A model generated the notes under the pieces. That model made no database searches. It was not told where the DNA came from and saw only the letters and a list, made by a program, of their open reading frames with translations. Made by a program: the position numbers and the translations under genes. From Chryseobacterium indoltheticum (GTDB lineage: Bacteria; Bacteroidota; Bacteroidia; Flavobacteriales; Weeksellaceae), in the NCBI RefSeq assembly GCF_003815915.1, contig NZ_CP033929.1, positions 2,728,001 through 2,792,000 of the forward strand: a stretch of 64,000 bases of DNA, read 5' to 3'. How positions within the stretch are numbered: the stretch's first letter is position 1; every line of letters begins with the position of its first letter. Positions 48,516 through 58,258 of this stretch are shown here, piece after piece.

Positions 48516-51344
48516 TTACATCTCCTTCTTCAAATACTTCCCTGTCAAACTTTTCTTCGACTTGATTATCTCTTCAGGAGTTCCTTTAGCAATAATCTCT
48601 CCGCCATATTTTCCACCTTCCGGTCCAACATCAATAATATGATCTGCCAATTTGATGACATCCATATTATGTTCGATGATGATGAATGAATTTCCTAATT
48701 CTACCAACTTATTGATGGCATCCATTAAGATTTTTACATCTTCAAAATGAAGTCCCGTTGTCGGTTCATCAAGAATATATAAAGTATTTCCTGTTTGTCT
48801 TTTTGCTAATTCTGTTGCCAGTTTTATACGCTGGGCTTCACCTCCGGAAAGTGTAGTCGATTGCTGTCCCATTGTAATGTAACCCAAGCCAACATCCTGC
48901 AAAGTTTTCACTCTTGCAAAAATCTTAGGAATCGGCTGGAAGAAATCTACCGCTTCATCAATCGTCATATCCAACACATCGGAAATCGATTTTCCTTTAT
49001 AACGAACTTCCAAAGTTTCTCTGTTGAAACGTTTTCCGTTGCAGGTTTCACAATGAACGTATACATCCGGTAAAAAGTTCATTTCAATTACTTTCAAACC
49101 TCCTCCCTGACAAGTTTCACATCTTCCACCTTTTACGTTGAAAGAAAATCTTCCAGGTTTGTAACCACGAATTTTAGATTCAGGCAATTCTGAAAATAGA
49201 TTTCTGACATCGGTAAACATTCCTGTGTACGTTGCAGGATTTGAACGTGGCGTTCTACCAATCGGTGTCTGGTCTACATCTACGATTTTATCAATATTAT
49301 CAAGACCTTCCACTTTTTTGTATGGCAAAGGCTCCTGAACGGCTCTGTAAAAATGTTTGTTCAGAATCGGATATAAAGTTCCATTAATTAAAGAAGATTT
49401 TCCACTTCCTGAAATTCCTGTAACTACCACCAATTTTCCTAAGGGAATTTCAAGATTTACATTTTTAAGATTGTTTCCTGTAGCACCTTTTAGGACGATA
49501 CTTTTCCCATTTCCTTCTCTTCTTACTTCCGGAATGGCAATTTTTCTTTTTCCGGTAATATAATCTGCGGTAATTGTATCAGCGTTTAGCAAATCTTTCG
49601 GTTTTCCCTGCCAAAGAATTTCGCCACCAAATTTTCCGGCTCTCGGACCAATATCTAAAACCTCATCGGCTTCCATGATCATATCTTTGTCGTGCTCTAC
49701 AACCAAAACAGAGTTTCCGATATCACGAAGATTTTTTAATGAATTAATCAGTCTTTCGTTATCTCTTTGGTGCAATCCGATACTTGGTTCATCCAGAATA
49801 TAAAGTACATTTACCAACTGAGAACCAATTTGTGTTGCCAGACGAATCCTTTGAGATTCTCCACCAGAAAGGGTTTTTGAACTTCTGCTCAAACTTAAAT
49901 AATCTAAACCTACATCCAGTAAAAACTGAAGTCTGGTTTCGATTTCTTTTAAGATTTCATGCGCAATAATCGAATTTTTTTCTGAAAATTTATCTTTTAC
50001 ATCGTCCAACCATTCTTTTAAGTCTGATAAACTCAAACCGTTGACCTCAGCGATATTTTTCCCATCGATTTTAAAACTCAAACTGGAAGGCTGAAGACGA
50101 GCTCCTTTACATTCCGGGCAAGTTTCTTCCGTTGTAAAATGTCTTTCCAGCAAAATTGCTTCGTAAGATTCTCTTTCCTCAATCAATTCTTCCATAAAAG
50201 GAATCAAACCATCAAAATTGATTTTAATTTTTTTGGAAATTCCTGCGTATTTTAAATCTTTATTAAATTCTTTGTTACAACCATGATAAATATAATCCAA
50301 CGCTTCTTCCGGAATATCTTTAAAAGGTGTCGCCAATCCTAAACCGAAAATTTCAAGAATATTTTTGATTTGAGAAAGTATATATTTATTAGATTTAATA
50401 TCTTCCAATGGCAACAAACCACCCTGATTGATAGACAATTTGGGATTTTCAACAAAATAATCGGTGTTGATCTTTTTAATCGTTCCTAAACCTTTACAGC
50501 TTGGGCAACTTCCCTTTGGTGAGTTGAAAGAAAAAGTATTCGGTTCGGGTAAAGCTAATGAATGACCAGTTTCGGCATCCATTAAATTTTTTGAAAAATA
50601 TTCGATCTCTGTACTTCCCAATTTTTGAATTCCGATTAAGCCTTCGCCCATATCCATTGCCGTGCGCAAAGATTTTTCCATTCTGGCTTCTGAGGCACTT
50701 TCTCCGATTATCCAACGGTCTATTACGATGTCGATATCGTGGGTTTTGTAACGGTCAAGTTTTAGATCATATTCAATATCCGTCAATTCACCATCAATTC
50801 TTGCCTGTCCGTATCCTTTTTTGGCCATCTGAACAAAAAGTTCGTGATAATGCCCTTTTCTGGAACGAACAACGGGCGCCATCAACATGATTTTTTCGTT
50901 CTTATAATTTTCTTTAATGGCATCAAGAATCTGATCTTCGGTATAGCTTACCAACTTTTTTCCTGTCGTTTGGGAATAAGCATCAGAAACTCTCGCATAT
51001 AAAAGACGCAGGTAATCGTACAATTCTGTTACCGTTCCTACGGTAGAACGGGGGTTTTTGTTGGTCGTTTTCTGCTCAATCGCAATAACGGGTGAAAGAC
51101 CTTCGATCTTATCAACATCAGGACGTTCCAAACCACCCAAAAACTGTCTTGCATAGGCAGAAAAAGTTTCGATATAACGACGCTGTCCTTCCGCAAAAAT
51201 CGTATCAAAAGCCAATGATGATTTACCGCTTCCCGAAAGCCCGGTGATTACTACCAATTCGTTGCGTGGAATTTTTACGTTGATGTTTTTAAGGTTATGT
51301 TCACGAGCTCCGTAAACTTCTATATATTCGGTTGATTTACTCAT
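48516..51344 (-). CDS. uvrA: Excinuclease ABC subunit A
   Basis: 942 residues. Damage-recognition ATPase of nucleotide excision repair. Two ABC modules: Walker [10 protein letters not shown] (near residue 34) and GISGSGKSS, signatures [12 protein letters not shown] and [12 protein letters not shown]. Zinc modules are visible as [16 protein letters not shown], and CETCQGGG...[26 protein letters not shown] and [18 protein letters not shown] are conserved. Its promoter is at 51380; nothing unusual about the gene. Confidence 0.97.
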   Translation of the reverse strand: MSKSTEYIEVYGAREHNLKNINVKIPRNELVVITGLSGSGKSSLAFDTIFAEGQRRYIETFSAYARQFLGGLERPDVDKIEGLSPVIAIEQKTTNKNPRSTVGTVTELYDYLRLLYARVSDAYSQTTGKKLVSYTEDQILDAIKENYKNEKIMLMAPVVRSRKGHYHELFVQMAKKGYGQARIDGELTDIEYDLKLDRYKTHDIDIVIDRWIIGESASEARMEKSLRTAMDMGEGLIGIQKLGSTEIEYFSKNLMDAETGHSLALPEPNTFSFNSPKGSCPSCKGLGTIKKINTDYFVENPKLSINQGGLLPLEDIKSNKYILSQIKNILEIFGLGLATPFKDIPEEALDYIYHGCNKEFNKDLKYAGISKKIKINFDGLIPFMEELIEERESYEAILLERHFTTEETCPECKGARLQPSSLSFKIDGKNIAEVNGLSLSDLKEWLDDVKDKFSEKNSIIAHEILKEIETRLQFLLDVGLDYLSLSRSSKTLSGGESQRIRLATQIGSQLVNVLYILDEPSIGLHQRDNERLINSLKNLRDIGNSVLVVEHDKDMIMEADEVLDIGPRAGKFGGEILWQGKPKDLLNADTITADYITGKRKIAIPEVRREGNGKSIVLKGATGNNLKNVNLEIPLGKLVVVTGISGSGKSSLINGTLYPILNKHFYRAVQEPLPYKKVEGLDNIDKIVDVDQTPIGRTPRSNPATYTGMFTDVRNLFSELPESKIRGYKPGRFSFNVKGGRCETCQGGGLKVIEMNFLPDVYVHCETCNGKRFNRETLEVRYKGKSISDVLDMTIDEAVDFFQPIPKIFARVKTLQDVGLGYITMGQQSTTLSGGEAQRIKLATELAKRQTGNTLYILDEPTTGLHFEDVKILMDAINKLVELGNSFIIIEHNMDVIKLADHIIDVGPEGGKYGGEIIAKGTPEEIIKSKKSLTGKYLKKEM

Positions 51345-51379
51345 AATTTGATGTGACTTTACCTGAAAATCACGCTGTG

Positions 51380-51387
51380 CAAAATTA
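51380..51387 (-). promoter_or_regulatory. -7 promoter element of uvrA
   Basis: Reads TAATTTTG on the minus strand (exact TAnnTTTG), giving a leader of about 30 bases. Confidence 0.65.
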
Positions 51388-51538
51388 CGGAATTTTATGG
51401 AATTTATAGTGTTAAAAAATGTTAGTAATTTTGATTTAATTAAGTAAAAAATTTGAGTTTTAATTCTTTCTAAATTTAGAAATGATTAAAAAAAATATTC
51501 TCGTTTTTACTTAAATTTACAGTGATTTAAATTTAACC

Positions 51539-52108
51539 ATGAACAGACTACGCGAGCACATTGAAGAAATTATTTCTCTTACAGATGAAGAATTCGATTA
51601 TATAAAAACTTTTTTCACCTTTAAAAATGTTCGAAAAAATCAGTTTTTGGTGCATGAAGGTGACGAAGTAAAATTTGAATTTCTTACGTTAGACGGAATT
51701 TATAAAGTTTTTTATATTGACGGAAACGGAAAAGAGCACATTCTACAATTTGCGAAGAAAGATTGGTGGATGACCGATTATATTGGATTTTTTAAAGAAA
51801 AAAATGCAACGATGTTTGTAGAATGTCTGCAGGATGGAGCTGTTGCGTGTCTCACTTTAGAAGGCAGAGAAAAATTAGCTTCAGAATTTCATAAAATGGA
51901 ATATTTCTTCAGAGCAAAGCTTACCAATGGTTATATCGCATTGCAACAGAGAATCATTCTTTTACTATCGAGTACCCCTCAACAACGCTATGAAGAATTT
52001 TCAAAATTGTATCCGGATCTTATCTCTCAAATTCCCAAAAAATATGTTGCTGAATATTTGGGAGTAAGCCGTGAAACTTTAAGCAGGCTATATTCAAACA
52101 ATAAATAA
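51539..52108 (+). CDS. Crp/Fnr-family transcriptional regulator
   Basis: 189 residues. Cyclic-nucleotide-binding-like beta roll at about residues 15-125 (FTFKNVRKNQFLVHEGDEVKFEFLTLDGIYKVFYIDGNGKEHILQF) and a C-terminal winged helix (IPKKYVAEYLGVSRETLSRLYS). There is no Cys cluster for an iron-sulphur centre, and the cNMP-binding Glu/Arg pair is not preserved, so the signal is unknown. Divergent from uvrA, single gene. Confidence 0.85.
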   Translation: MNRLREHIEEIISLTDEEFDYIKTFFTFKNVRKNQFLVHEGDEVKFEFLTLDGIYKVFYIDGNGKEHILQFAKKDWWMTDYIGFFKEKNATMFVECLQDGAVACLTLEGREKLASEFHKMEYFFRAKLTNGYIALQQRIILLLSSTPQQRYEEFSKLYPDLISQIPKKYVAEYLGVSRETLSRLYSNNK

Positions 52109-52148
52109 ACTTTTGAGTATAATTCTAATAAATCAGATTATAAATACA

Positions 52149-52190
52149 AAATTCCGAAAAACTTAGATCAATTAAAGTTTTTCGGAATTT
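52149..52190. terminator. Bidirectional terminator
   Basis: Stem AAATTCCGAAAAACT (52149-52163) with AGTTTTTCGGAATTT (52176-52190), T-rich after it. Confidence 0.85.
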
Positions 52191-52220
52191 CTTTTTATTA
52201 TTGAGAGTTTTAACTCTTTT

Positions 52221-53147
52221 TTATTTCACAAACGAATTGTAAGAATTAAGAACAGATTCATACGCCGAATCCATTTCGTTAATATTACTGTCTGCAATTC
52301 TTCCGGTAGATTTGGAATCTCTGATCAGTTTTCTGTATTTATCTAAAAAGTCAGCGGCTTTTTTATTTACATTTTCAAACTCAGTTTTTTTGTAAGCATA
52401 TTGCTGTTCTTTTACATTAAAAACTTTTTGGGTATTAATAGCTACCACTTTCTCAAACTCATCATACTTTTTCTGAGCTTCAGCTTCATTAAATCCTCCT
52501 GTATACTGCTTGTCTAACACATCCATTACGGAATCCATAGAAGTCATCAAAGTTTTAGAAGAAAGTATAAATTCTTTCATAGGATGATCTTTAAGAATCA
52601 CTTCTTCTGCTGTATCGGTTGCAGGTTTTATTTTCGTTAAAACATTTTCACCTGCAGTAAAAAACGCCTGCGCTTCGGCATCAATATCTTTTTGAAGCGC
52701 CTCTGCTTTCGCTCCTTTGTCGTCTTTGTAGTCTTCGGAAGTAATATATGATTTCAGCTCTTCATATTTTTTTTCAATGCTTTCTCTTTTTGCTTTATAT
52801 GTATTGAAATCTGTTTCTATAATCGTTTTATCATTTTCAAATCCGGAAGGAATTCCTTTTATCTTACTGAGTGAATAATCCATAGACCCAATCACAACCG
52901 GCATACTGTAAACTGTTTCACCTTTAGATTTTTTAACTGCTGCTTCAGCATATTTTACGATATTTTCAATGTGTCTTGAAGAAGTTTTGTAAGAATCTAA
53001 GAAGTCATTATTAAAATCTATTATAGCCTGAGATTCATTTTCTCCGGCTTTCAGAACGGCATTTCCTATTTTATCCATTCCTTTTTTACAGCTTACACTT
53101 GCTGCACTCAGCGACAAAGCCAGTGCAACCATCATTACTTTTTTCAT
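52221..53147 (-). CDS. DUF3829 (YiiG-like) lipoprotein
   Basis: 308 residues. Signal MKKVMMVALALSLSAASVSC (Cys20). The rest is strongly helical with long charged stretches (NFNDFLDSYKTSSRHIENIVKYAEAAVKK-like, FEKVVAINTQKVFNVKEQQYAYKK), as in DUF3829. It follows tssF by 22 bases on the same strand, so it is the third gene of the TssE-TssF unit and may be part of the envelope complex; function unproven. Confidence 0.82.
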   Translation of the reverse strand: MKKVMMVALALSLSAASVSCKKGMDKIGNAVLKAGENESQAIIDFNNDFLDSYKTSSRHIENIVKYAEAAVKKSKGETVYSMPVVIGSMDYSLSKIKGIPSGFENDKTIIETDFNTYKAKRESIEKKYEELKSYITSEDYKDDKGAKAEALQKDIDAEAQAFFTAGENVLTKIKPATDTAEEVILKDHPMKEFILSSKTLMTSMDSVMDVLDKQYTGGFNEAEAQKKYDEFEKVVAINTQKVFNVKEQQYAYKKTEFENVNKKAADFLDKYRKLIRDSKSTGRIADSNINEMDSAYESVLNSYNSFVK

Positions 53148-53169
53148 ATTTTATAGTTGGGGTTTAAAA

Positions 53170-55047
53170 TTAATTTTCAAAAAAATCGGTGTCTTCGTTG
53201 CTTATTTTCACGAGATATTCTATTCCGTCGATTGCTTTTGCTACAATTTGGTTTCGCAAAATGTTGGCCATATTTTCCCAATACATTCTTCCGTAAAAAG
53301 AATAATTGTTGGGCACAATTTCTACTTCTACAGTTCTTACAAAACCTTCTTTGGGCTTGTTGCTGATCATGGTTCCGCGTTTTACACGAACGTCTTTCAG
53401 CTCGTCTTTTAAAACCATTCGGCAGTAATTCTTAACGTCTTCCAGAGAAATTATTTTATCTCTCGTCGTTAAAGCATATTTGTAAGCCTGAATACTGTCT
53501 GAACCTTTCTGCTCTTCTGCTCCGCCGATTGTTTCAGTCAGCAAAATCATAGATTGCGACTTTAACTGGTTGGAAAGTTCGGTTCCGGGACGCATATGAT
53601 TGGCAAAAGTGCAATGTGTAATCCAAAATGCAGCGTAGGTGTGATCTGTTTTTTCTACAGGTTCCATGATCACGTAGTTGAGTTCCTGTCTGATGTTTCT
53701 TTTGGCGTTGTTTACTTTCTGCACCATCGATTTCATCTTATCAGACATTTCTCCCAGCATGCCTTTCACATTATCTCTGTTTAGCAAAGAAAATGCTGCA
53801 ATTTCATCTCTGGTGAGCTCAAGAACGTTTGAAATCATATCAACTGCATTTCTGTTATTGAAACGTTCCATTCCGCCTTTTCGTACGGTATATAAACCTT
53901 TTTTAAGATTATCTGAAGGAGTGAAAGGAATTTCGGTGTATTTCCGTCCTTCTCCGTCCTGAACCTCATCTACATACAGAAAATGCTCAGCTTCTTCGGT
54001 AATCAACGGGATATTATTTCCCATAATATCTAAGCTGTATTCTGTTTTTTTCCAGCCACGATTGTATACAGGAAAGGCATTCAGCACAAAAGTAAAATTG
54101 TCTAAAATTTCTGCCGAAAACTGCGGCGGAAACTCAAAAGTAAGCCACAGATATTCTTTTCCGCCCAGGTATTTTTCAATCTCTTCTTTTCCTTTCAAAA
54201 AATTTAAGTCTTCCGGAAGTTCTCTAATGAAAAGATCTCTTGACAGACCTATAACTTCCACAAATTTGTGACTGTAGATACTTTTGATATCGTCAATAAT
54301 TTTTGTTTTTATCGACTGCTCATGAAATATCTGTTCATAACCTTCTGCTTCCTTATTTTTCACATAAGTTATCCCTTCTTTGATAAACATTGGATTTCCG
54401 TTGCTTGAAACGGTGCTGTAAGGCAATAGCTTATATACAAAATCAAGATGCTCGAAAGCTGGGTTTGAGCAATAAATGCTTAATGTCTTCGGAAATTTTT
54501 CGTTAGTAAATTTCGAAACATCAATTCCGATGGTTACTTTCCTGTAATCTTCCGGTCTTCCCTGAAATCTGGAAATTGGAATTTTATTGAGTCTTTCATC
54601 TAAACTGTAACATGTATTTCCTACAAACATAATTGCAGTTTGTGCTTTGTTTGTTCGTACGCTTCCAATCGGTGTAAAAGGAATGTTCAGCTGTTTATCT
54701 GATTCCGATTTTACAGTGGAATTCATGTGTTTTCTGAAAAAAAACTCGGTATGCTCAAGCAATATCTCAGATGACTCAAATGGCGAAGTATAAGCCAAAG
54801 CGTGAGCCGGAATAGGATGTGTATAAATGGACGGTGTTAACAGCTTAGCAAGTTTTTCTAAGATTCTTGCATTAACAGTCTGAATTTCGTTATTCGCTTT
54901 AAAAATTTCGGTGCTGAATGCATCAATCAATAATTTTACAAAAGGGTCTAATGACTGTGGACTTTTCAGTCCCCAAACTTTTGTAGCATTCTGAAGCATT
55001 CTCGCTTTTACGGATTCTTTGGAATAAATATTCTGATCTAAGTTCAT
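53170..55047 (-). CDS. tssF: Type VI secretion baseplate subunit TssF (Bacteroidota type)
   Basis: 625 residues. It starts MNLDQNIYSKESVKARMLQNATKVWGLKSPQSLDPFVKLLIDAFSTEIFKANNEI, as do TssF/VasA-like proteins, and continues with LLTPSIYTHPIPAHALAY, a large baseplate protein forming the wedge with TssE, TssG and TssK. No membrane segment. In the Bacteroidota type (T6SSiii) TssF is divergent from the Proteobacteria form. TssE directly precedes it; the other core genes (TssB, C, D, G, I, K, H) are not in this window. Confidence 0.85.
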   Translation of the reverse strand: MNLDQNIYSKESVKARMLQNATKVWGLKSPQSLDPFVKLLIDAFSTEIFKANNEIQTVNARILEKLAKLLTPSIYTHPIPAHALAYTSPFESSEILLEHTEFFFRKHMNSTVKSESDKQLNIPFTPIGSVRTNKAQTAIMFVGNTCYSLDERLNKIPISRFQGRPEDYRKVTIGIDVSKFTNEKFPKTLSIYCSNPAFEHLDFVYKLLPYSTVSSNGNPMFIKEGITYVKNKEAEGYEQIFHEQSIKTKIIDDIKSIYSHKFVEVIGLSRDLFIRELPEDLNFLKGKEEIEKYLGGKEYLWLTFEFPPQFSAEILDNFTFVLNAFPVYNRGWKKTEYSLDIMGNNIPLITEEAEHFLYVDEVQDGEGRKYTEIPFTPSDNLKKGLYTVRKGGMERFNNRNAVDMISNVLELTRDEIAAFSLLNRDNVKGMLGEMSDKMKSMVQKVNNAKRNIRQELNYVIMEPVEKTDHTYAAFWITHCTFANHMRPGTELSNQLKSQSMILLTETIGGAEEQKGSDSIQAYKYALTTRDKIISLEDVKNYCRMVLKDELKDVRVKRGTMISNKPKEGFVRTVEVEIVPNNYSFYGRMYWENMANILRNQIVAKAIDGIEYLVKISNEDTDFFEN

Positions 55048-55070
55048 AAAATTTTATTACAAATAAATAT

Positions 55071-55511
55071 TTAATCGATGGACATCGGGCTTAGAAAAAG
55101 TTCGGTAGAAAAACTGAAACGCTCGCCTGTAGCTTCCATTTTTGCATTGATCCCTATTTTTACTTTTTTCTTGATCTCCGTATGTTCTTTGGTATCATAG
55201 TTATGCTCTACAAATCGTATGTGAGCATCAATTTGTGGCTGTACAATTCGTGGTTCGTATTGCAAAATCTGTCTTTTAAGACTTTTAATAAATACATTTT
55301 CCCAAACTGCTGATGTTACGCCATTATCGAATTCCAGATTCCAAACATCGTTTCCGTAGTTGTCATCATATCTGTTTTCCCCTTTTTTCGTCGTGATCAA
55401 AAGCATGATATTGTGTGCTATGCTTTCTCCCATATCGCAGGTATCGATACTTCCACCTTCGGACATGAGTGTAGACGGTACAAAAGGCATTCTGTAATTT
55501 GGTGTGTCCAT
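55071..55511 (-). CDS. tssE: Type VI secretion baseplate subunit TssE (gp25-like)
   Basis: 146 residues, GPW/gp25 fold (GESIAHNIMLLITTKKGENRYDDNYGNDVWNLEFDNGVTSAVWENVFIKSLKRQILQYEPRI). gp25/TssE forms the baseplate ring that seeds the sheath. First gene of a tssE-tssF-DUF3829 unit with gaps of 23 and 22 bases. No promoter with a TAnnTTTG box was found just upstream, and the gap holds 400 bases of plain sequence. Confidence 0.86.
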   Translation of the reverse strand: MDTPNYRMPFVPSTLMSEGGSIDTCDMGESIAHNIMLLITTKKGENRYDDNYGNDVWNLEFDNGVTSAVWENVFIKSLKRQILQYEPRIVQPQIDAHIRFVEHNYDTKEHTEIKKKVKIGINAKMEATGERFSFSTELFLSPMSID

Positions 55512-55920
55512 AAGTGATATTTCGTTATTTCTCTTTGGTGCTATTTAAAACGAAATACCAAATTAAACATTTTTGAGAAATAATACCTTATGGATTATTA
55601 AAATTATTGTTAAAAAGGAGAGTTTCGAAAACCTGTGAGAATTAATTGATGTGATTTATATCGTTTAGCTCAGTTTGGGATAGGAAATACTAATAATTGT
55701 TTTGCATAAATTCGGAAAGATTTTTAACGCAAAGATTTATTGCTAATTTCTGATTTTAAGAAGCAAAGGCAAATAAATTGCTTCGCTAAGCTTGACAAAA
55801 AGATTTATAAATTATTTGTAGATGCATCTTTGCTTGTAATAGAAATCAAGTATAATAAATTGATAATAAGTTTTATTGAGATTACTTATTTGCTCTGCTT
55901 ATTGTAATGACGGGATATTT
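55512..55920. other. Gene-free tract upstream of tssE, nothing clear
   Basis: AT-rich spacer. No coding frame, no strong hairpin and no exact -7 box near the tssE start. A diverged TTGCTAATTTCTGATTTTAAGAAGCAA stretch is not a terminator. Confidence 0.45.
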
Positions 55921-56037
55921 TTAGCCCTGATTGAACGGTTTGTTTGAGCTCTTTTCGTTATTTTTTTGGCGGCGGCTTTGCCACCGCCAAAAAAAATAAC
56001 GAAAAAGCGAGTAGTGAAAGCAGGAAAGAGCTTCAAA
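55921..56037. repeat. Flavobacterial extragenic repeat with a G+C-rich hairpin
   Basis: A central 53-base palindrome, TTTCGTTATTTTTTTGGCGG...CCGCC...AATAACGAAA (55952-56004), sits inside outer repeats GAGCTCTTT and AAAGAGCTTC. The flank starts TAGCCCTGATTGAACGG and closes GTGAAAGCAGGAAAGAGC. This frame (TAGCCCTGATTG...hairpin...AAAGCAGGA) is one I recall from many flavobacterial intergenic regions. It is the G+C-richest spot in the local AT background. Only one copy in this window. Confidence 0.65.
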
Positions 56038-56090
56038 TAAAAAAAATTGATATTGTCTTCAACATAGACAAATAGCTTTTCCAACAGTAA

Positions 56091-57509
56091 CTATTCTGCT
56101 TTTTTATTTCTATTGATAAGATAATAAACGGGAAGCCCGAGAAGTACGATCAAAAACCCCGGCCAGGTATATTGCTGTTTATAAATTAAAAGTAATACGC
56201 AAAAAGCTGTTCCAATTAATAAGTAAACTATTGGAGTGACCGGATATAACCAGGTTTTGTAAGGTCGTTCAAGGTTAGGTTGTTTAATTCTAAGATAAAT
56301 TACTCCGAAAACAGTAATCATATAAAACAAGACGATGACAAACGAAATCATATCTAAAAGATTTCCATATTGTCCACTCAGACAAAGTATTGAAGCCCAA
56401 ACTCCCTGCATCCAAAGTGCATTTCCGGGAACCTGATTCTTGTTGTTATTTACTGCAGATTTAAAGAAAAGACCATCTTTCGCCATAGTTTGAAAAACTC
56501 TTGCGCCAGCCAAAATTAATCCGTTGTTACAACCAAATGTTGAGACCATCACCAAAACAGCGATAATGACGGTTCCTGCACTTCCAAAAATATTCTGTGA
56601 AGCAGCAACTGCTACTCTATCATTAGCCGCAAATGCAATTGAATCTCTGTCTAAAGCATTGATGTAAACGAAATTGACAGCAATATATAAAAGCATCACT
56701 GCAGAAGTTCCCAGAATCATTGCTTTTACGACATTCTTTTTCGGATTTTCTATTTCACCTGAAACAAAAGTTACGCTTTCCCAAGCGACCGAACTAAATA
56801 CCGATCCTACCATTGCAGCAGCGATTCCGCCCATTAAAGTCATTCCTGATATAGGCTCCCAACCCGACTGCAAAAAAATCCCTTTAGCATCTTGTTTTAA
56901 ATTATTGAAAGAATTGGTTCCAAAGCTGAAATTTTCAGCTAGATGTGAGGCATCTACCAAGATGAATCCCAAGGCAATCAAACCCAGCAACGCTACTATT
57001 TTTGATCCTGTAAAAACATTCTGAAGTATTTTTCCACTTTCTACGCCTCTTGTATTGATGTACGTCAGCAAAATAATGACCGCGATTGCCAAAATCTGAA
57101 TCCAGGTAATCTGAAATGTTCCGCTTTGAAAAATCGGAGCTGCATTATTCAATTCCGGGACCAGATAGGCTGTAAATTTTCCGAATGCCATTGCAACGGC
57201 CGCAATAGTTCCTGTCTGAATGACTGTAAAGAGTCCCCATCCGTATAGAAAACCCATTTTTTTACCGAAAATCTCTGTAAGATAGGTGTATTGCCCTCCA
57301 GCTTTAGGAAAAAGCGACGATAATTCACCATAGCTTATCGCTGCAGCAACAGTCATTATTCCGGTGATTACCCAAACGATAATCATCCAGTATCCCGAGC
57401 CCAGATTTCGCATCATATCGGCGCTTACGATAAAAATTCCGCTTCCGATCATTGAGCCCATCACCAGCATAATGGCGTCCCATAATTTTAGTTTTTTCTG
57501 CATATTCAA
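56091..57509 (-). CDS. APC-family amino acid permease
   Basis: 472 residues, 12 transmembrane helices. The APC start MNMQKKLKLWDAIMLVMGSMIGSGIFIV with the unwound GSGIF of helix 1, then ISYGELSSLFPKAGGQYTYL, are characteristic. The remaining helices follow the LeuT-like order. It imports or exchanges amino acids; the substrate is not predictable. Single gene with a promoter 11 bases upstream. Confidence 0.9.
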   Translation of the reverse strand: MNMQKKLKLWDAIMLVMGSMIGSGIFIVSADMMRNLGSGYWMIIVWVITGIMTVAAAISYGELSSLFPKAGGQYTYLTEIFGKKMGFLYGWGLFTVIQTGTIAAVAMAFGKFTAYLVPELNNAAPIFQSGTFQITWIQILAIAVIILLTYINTRGVESGKILQNVFTGSKIVALLGLIALGFILVDASHLAENFSFGTNSFNNLKQDAKGIFLQSGWEPISGMTLMGGIAAAMVGSVFSSVAWESVTFVSGEIENPKKNVVKAMILGTSAVMLLYIAVNFVYINALDRDSIAFAANDRVAVAASQNIFGSAGTVIIAVLVMVSTFGCNNGLILAGARVFQTMAKDGLFFKSAVNNNKNQVPGNALWMQGVWASILCLSGQYGNLLDMISFVIVLFYMITVFGVIYLRIKQPNLERPYKTWLYPVTPIVYLLIGTAFCVLLLIYKQQYTWPGFLIVLLGLPVYYLINRNKKAE

Positions 57510-57519
57510 GTATTGCGTT

Positions 57520-57527
57520 CAAATATA
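57520..57527 (-). promoter_or_regulatory. -7 promoter element of the APC permease
   Basis: Reads TATATTTG on the minus strand (exact TAnnTTTG), leaving a leader of only about 6 bases. Confidence 0.6.
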
Positions 57528-57621
57528 AATAAATATGCAATGGTTTTTAGATTTTGTTTGCAATTTATAAATGATTGTTATTTATCAAGTTTATAATCAT
57601 TTTAAATTCAAATTTTATTAT

Positions 57622-57629
57622 TAATTTTG
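57622..57629 (+). promoter_or_regulatory. -7 promoter element of the DUF4920 gene
   Basis: TAATTTTG, exact TAnnTTTG. It contains the TTG at 57627 that opens the longest frame, so the true start must be the downstream ATG at 57645. Confidence 0.65.
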
Positions 57630-57644
57630 AAGAAAATATTAGTA

Positions 57645-58157
57645 ATGAAATTTAAGGCAATATTAGTTTTAGCAGCAGTAAGCGTATCAACTTTGGCTTT
57701 TGCTCAGGAAGCAAAGAAAAAAATGGGTCCACCGGAAGGTAATGCAATCGTTGGAGATACTTATGGTTCAGCCGTAACTTCTACTGCAGAATCTAAAGCT
57801 ATTTCTGTTGAAAAATTGGGCAAAAAGCTTAAAAAAGAAAATAAAAAAGTTGAAAACGTTGCTGTAAAAGGTAAAGTAACAGATGTTTGTGAGAAAAAAG
57901 GATGTTGGTTAACCATTCAAACTGAAGATAATTCTCAGTTTTTTGTAAAAATGAAAGATTATGCATTCTTCGTTCCAACTGCTTTAAAAGGAAAAACGGT
58001 TGTATTAGACGGAACTGCTGAAAGAAAAGTAACGTCTATTGACGAGCAGAAACACTACGCAGAAGATGCTAAAAAACCTCAGGCAGAAATTGATGCAATC
58101 ACTCAGCCTAAAGAAGAAATTAGATTTGTAGCCAACGGAATTAAAGTGGTAAACTAA
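57645..58157 (+). CDS. Exported DUF4920 protein
   Basis: 170 residues from ATG at 57645 (MKFKAILVLAAVSVSTLAFAQ), with a signal peptide. The mature domain holds VAVKGKVTDVCEKKGCWLTIQTEDNSQFFVKMKDYAFFVP, the OB-fold core of DUF4920 with two Cys (about residues 82 and 87) that may be redox or metal linked. Members occur in Bacteroidota; function unknown. Single gene with a shared terminator. Confidence 0.85.
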   Translation: MKFKAILVLAAVSVSTLAFAQEAKKKMGPPEGNAIVGDTYGSAVTSTAESKAISVEKLGKKLKKENKKVENVAVKGKVTDVCEKKGCWLTIQTEDNSQFFVKMKDYAFFVPTALKGKTVVLDGTAERKVTSIDEQKHYAEDAKKPQAEIDAITQPKEEIRFVANGIKVVN

Positions 58158-58228
58158 AACTAACCTTGTCATCTGAGCTAAACAAAATAGAAATATTTCT
58201 CTAATCGCCCTGACGACAATTAAAATAA

Positions 58229-58258
58229 AAAAAGCGGAACAATTGGTTCCGCTTTTTT
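58229..58258. terminator. Bidirectional terminator
   Basis: Stem AAAAAGCGGAAC (58229-58240) with GTTCCGCTTTTT (58246-58257) between convergent genes; the M14 stop begins at 58258. Confidence 0.85.

Noticed and set aside
58165..58210. Fragment resembling TCATCTGAGC-type extragenic repeats after the DUF4920 gene
   Set aside because: Too short and without a partner arm to call a repeat.
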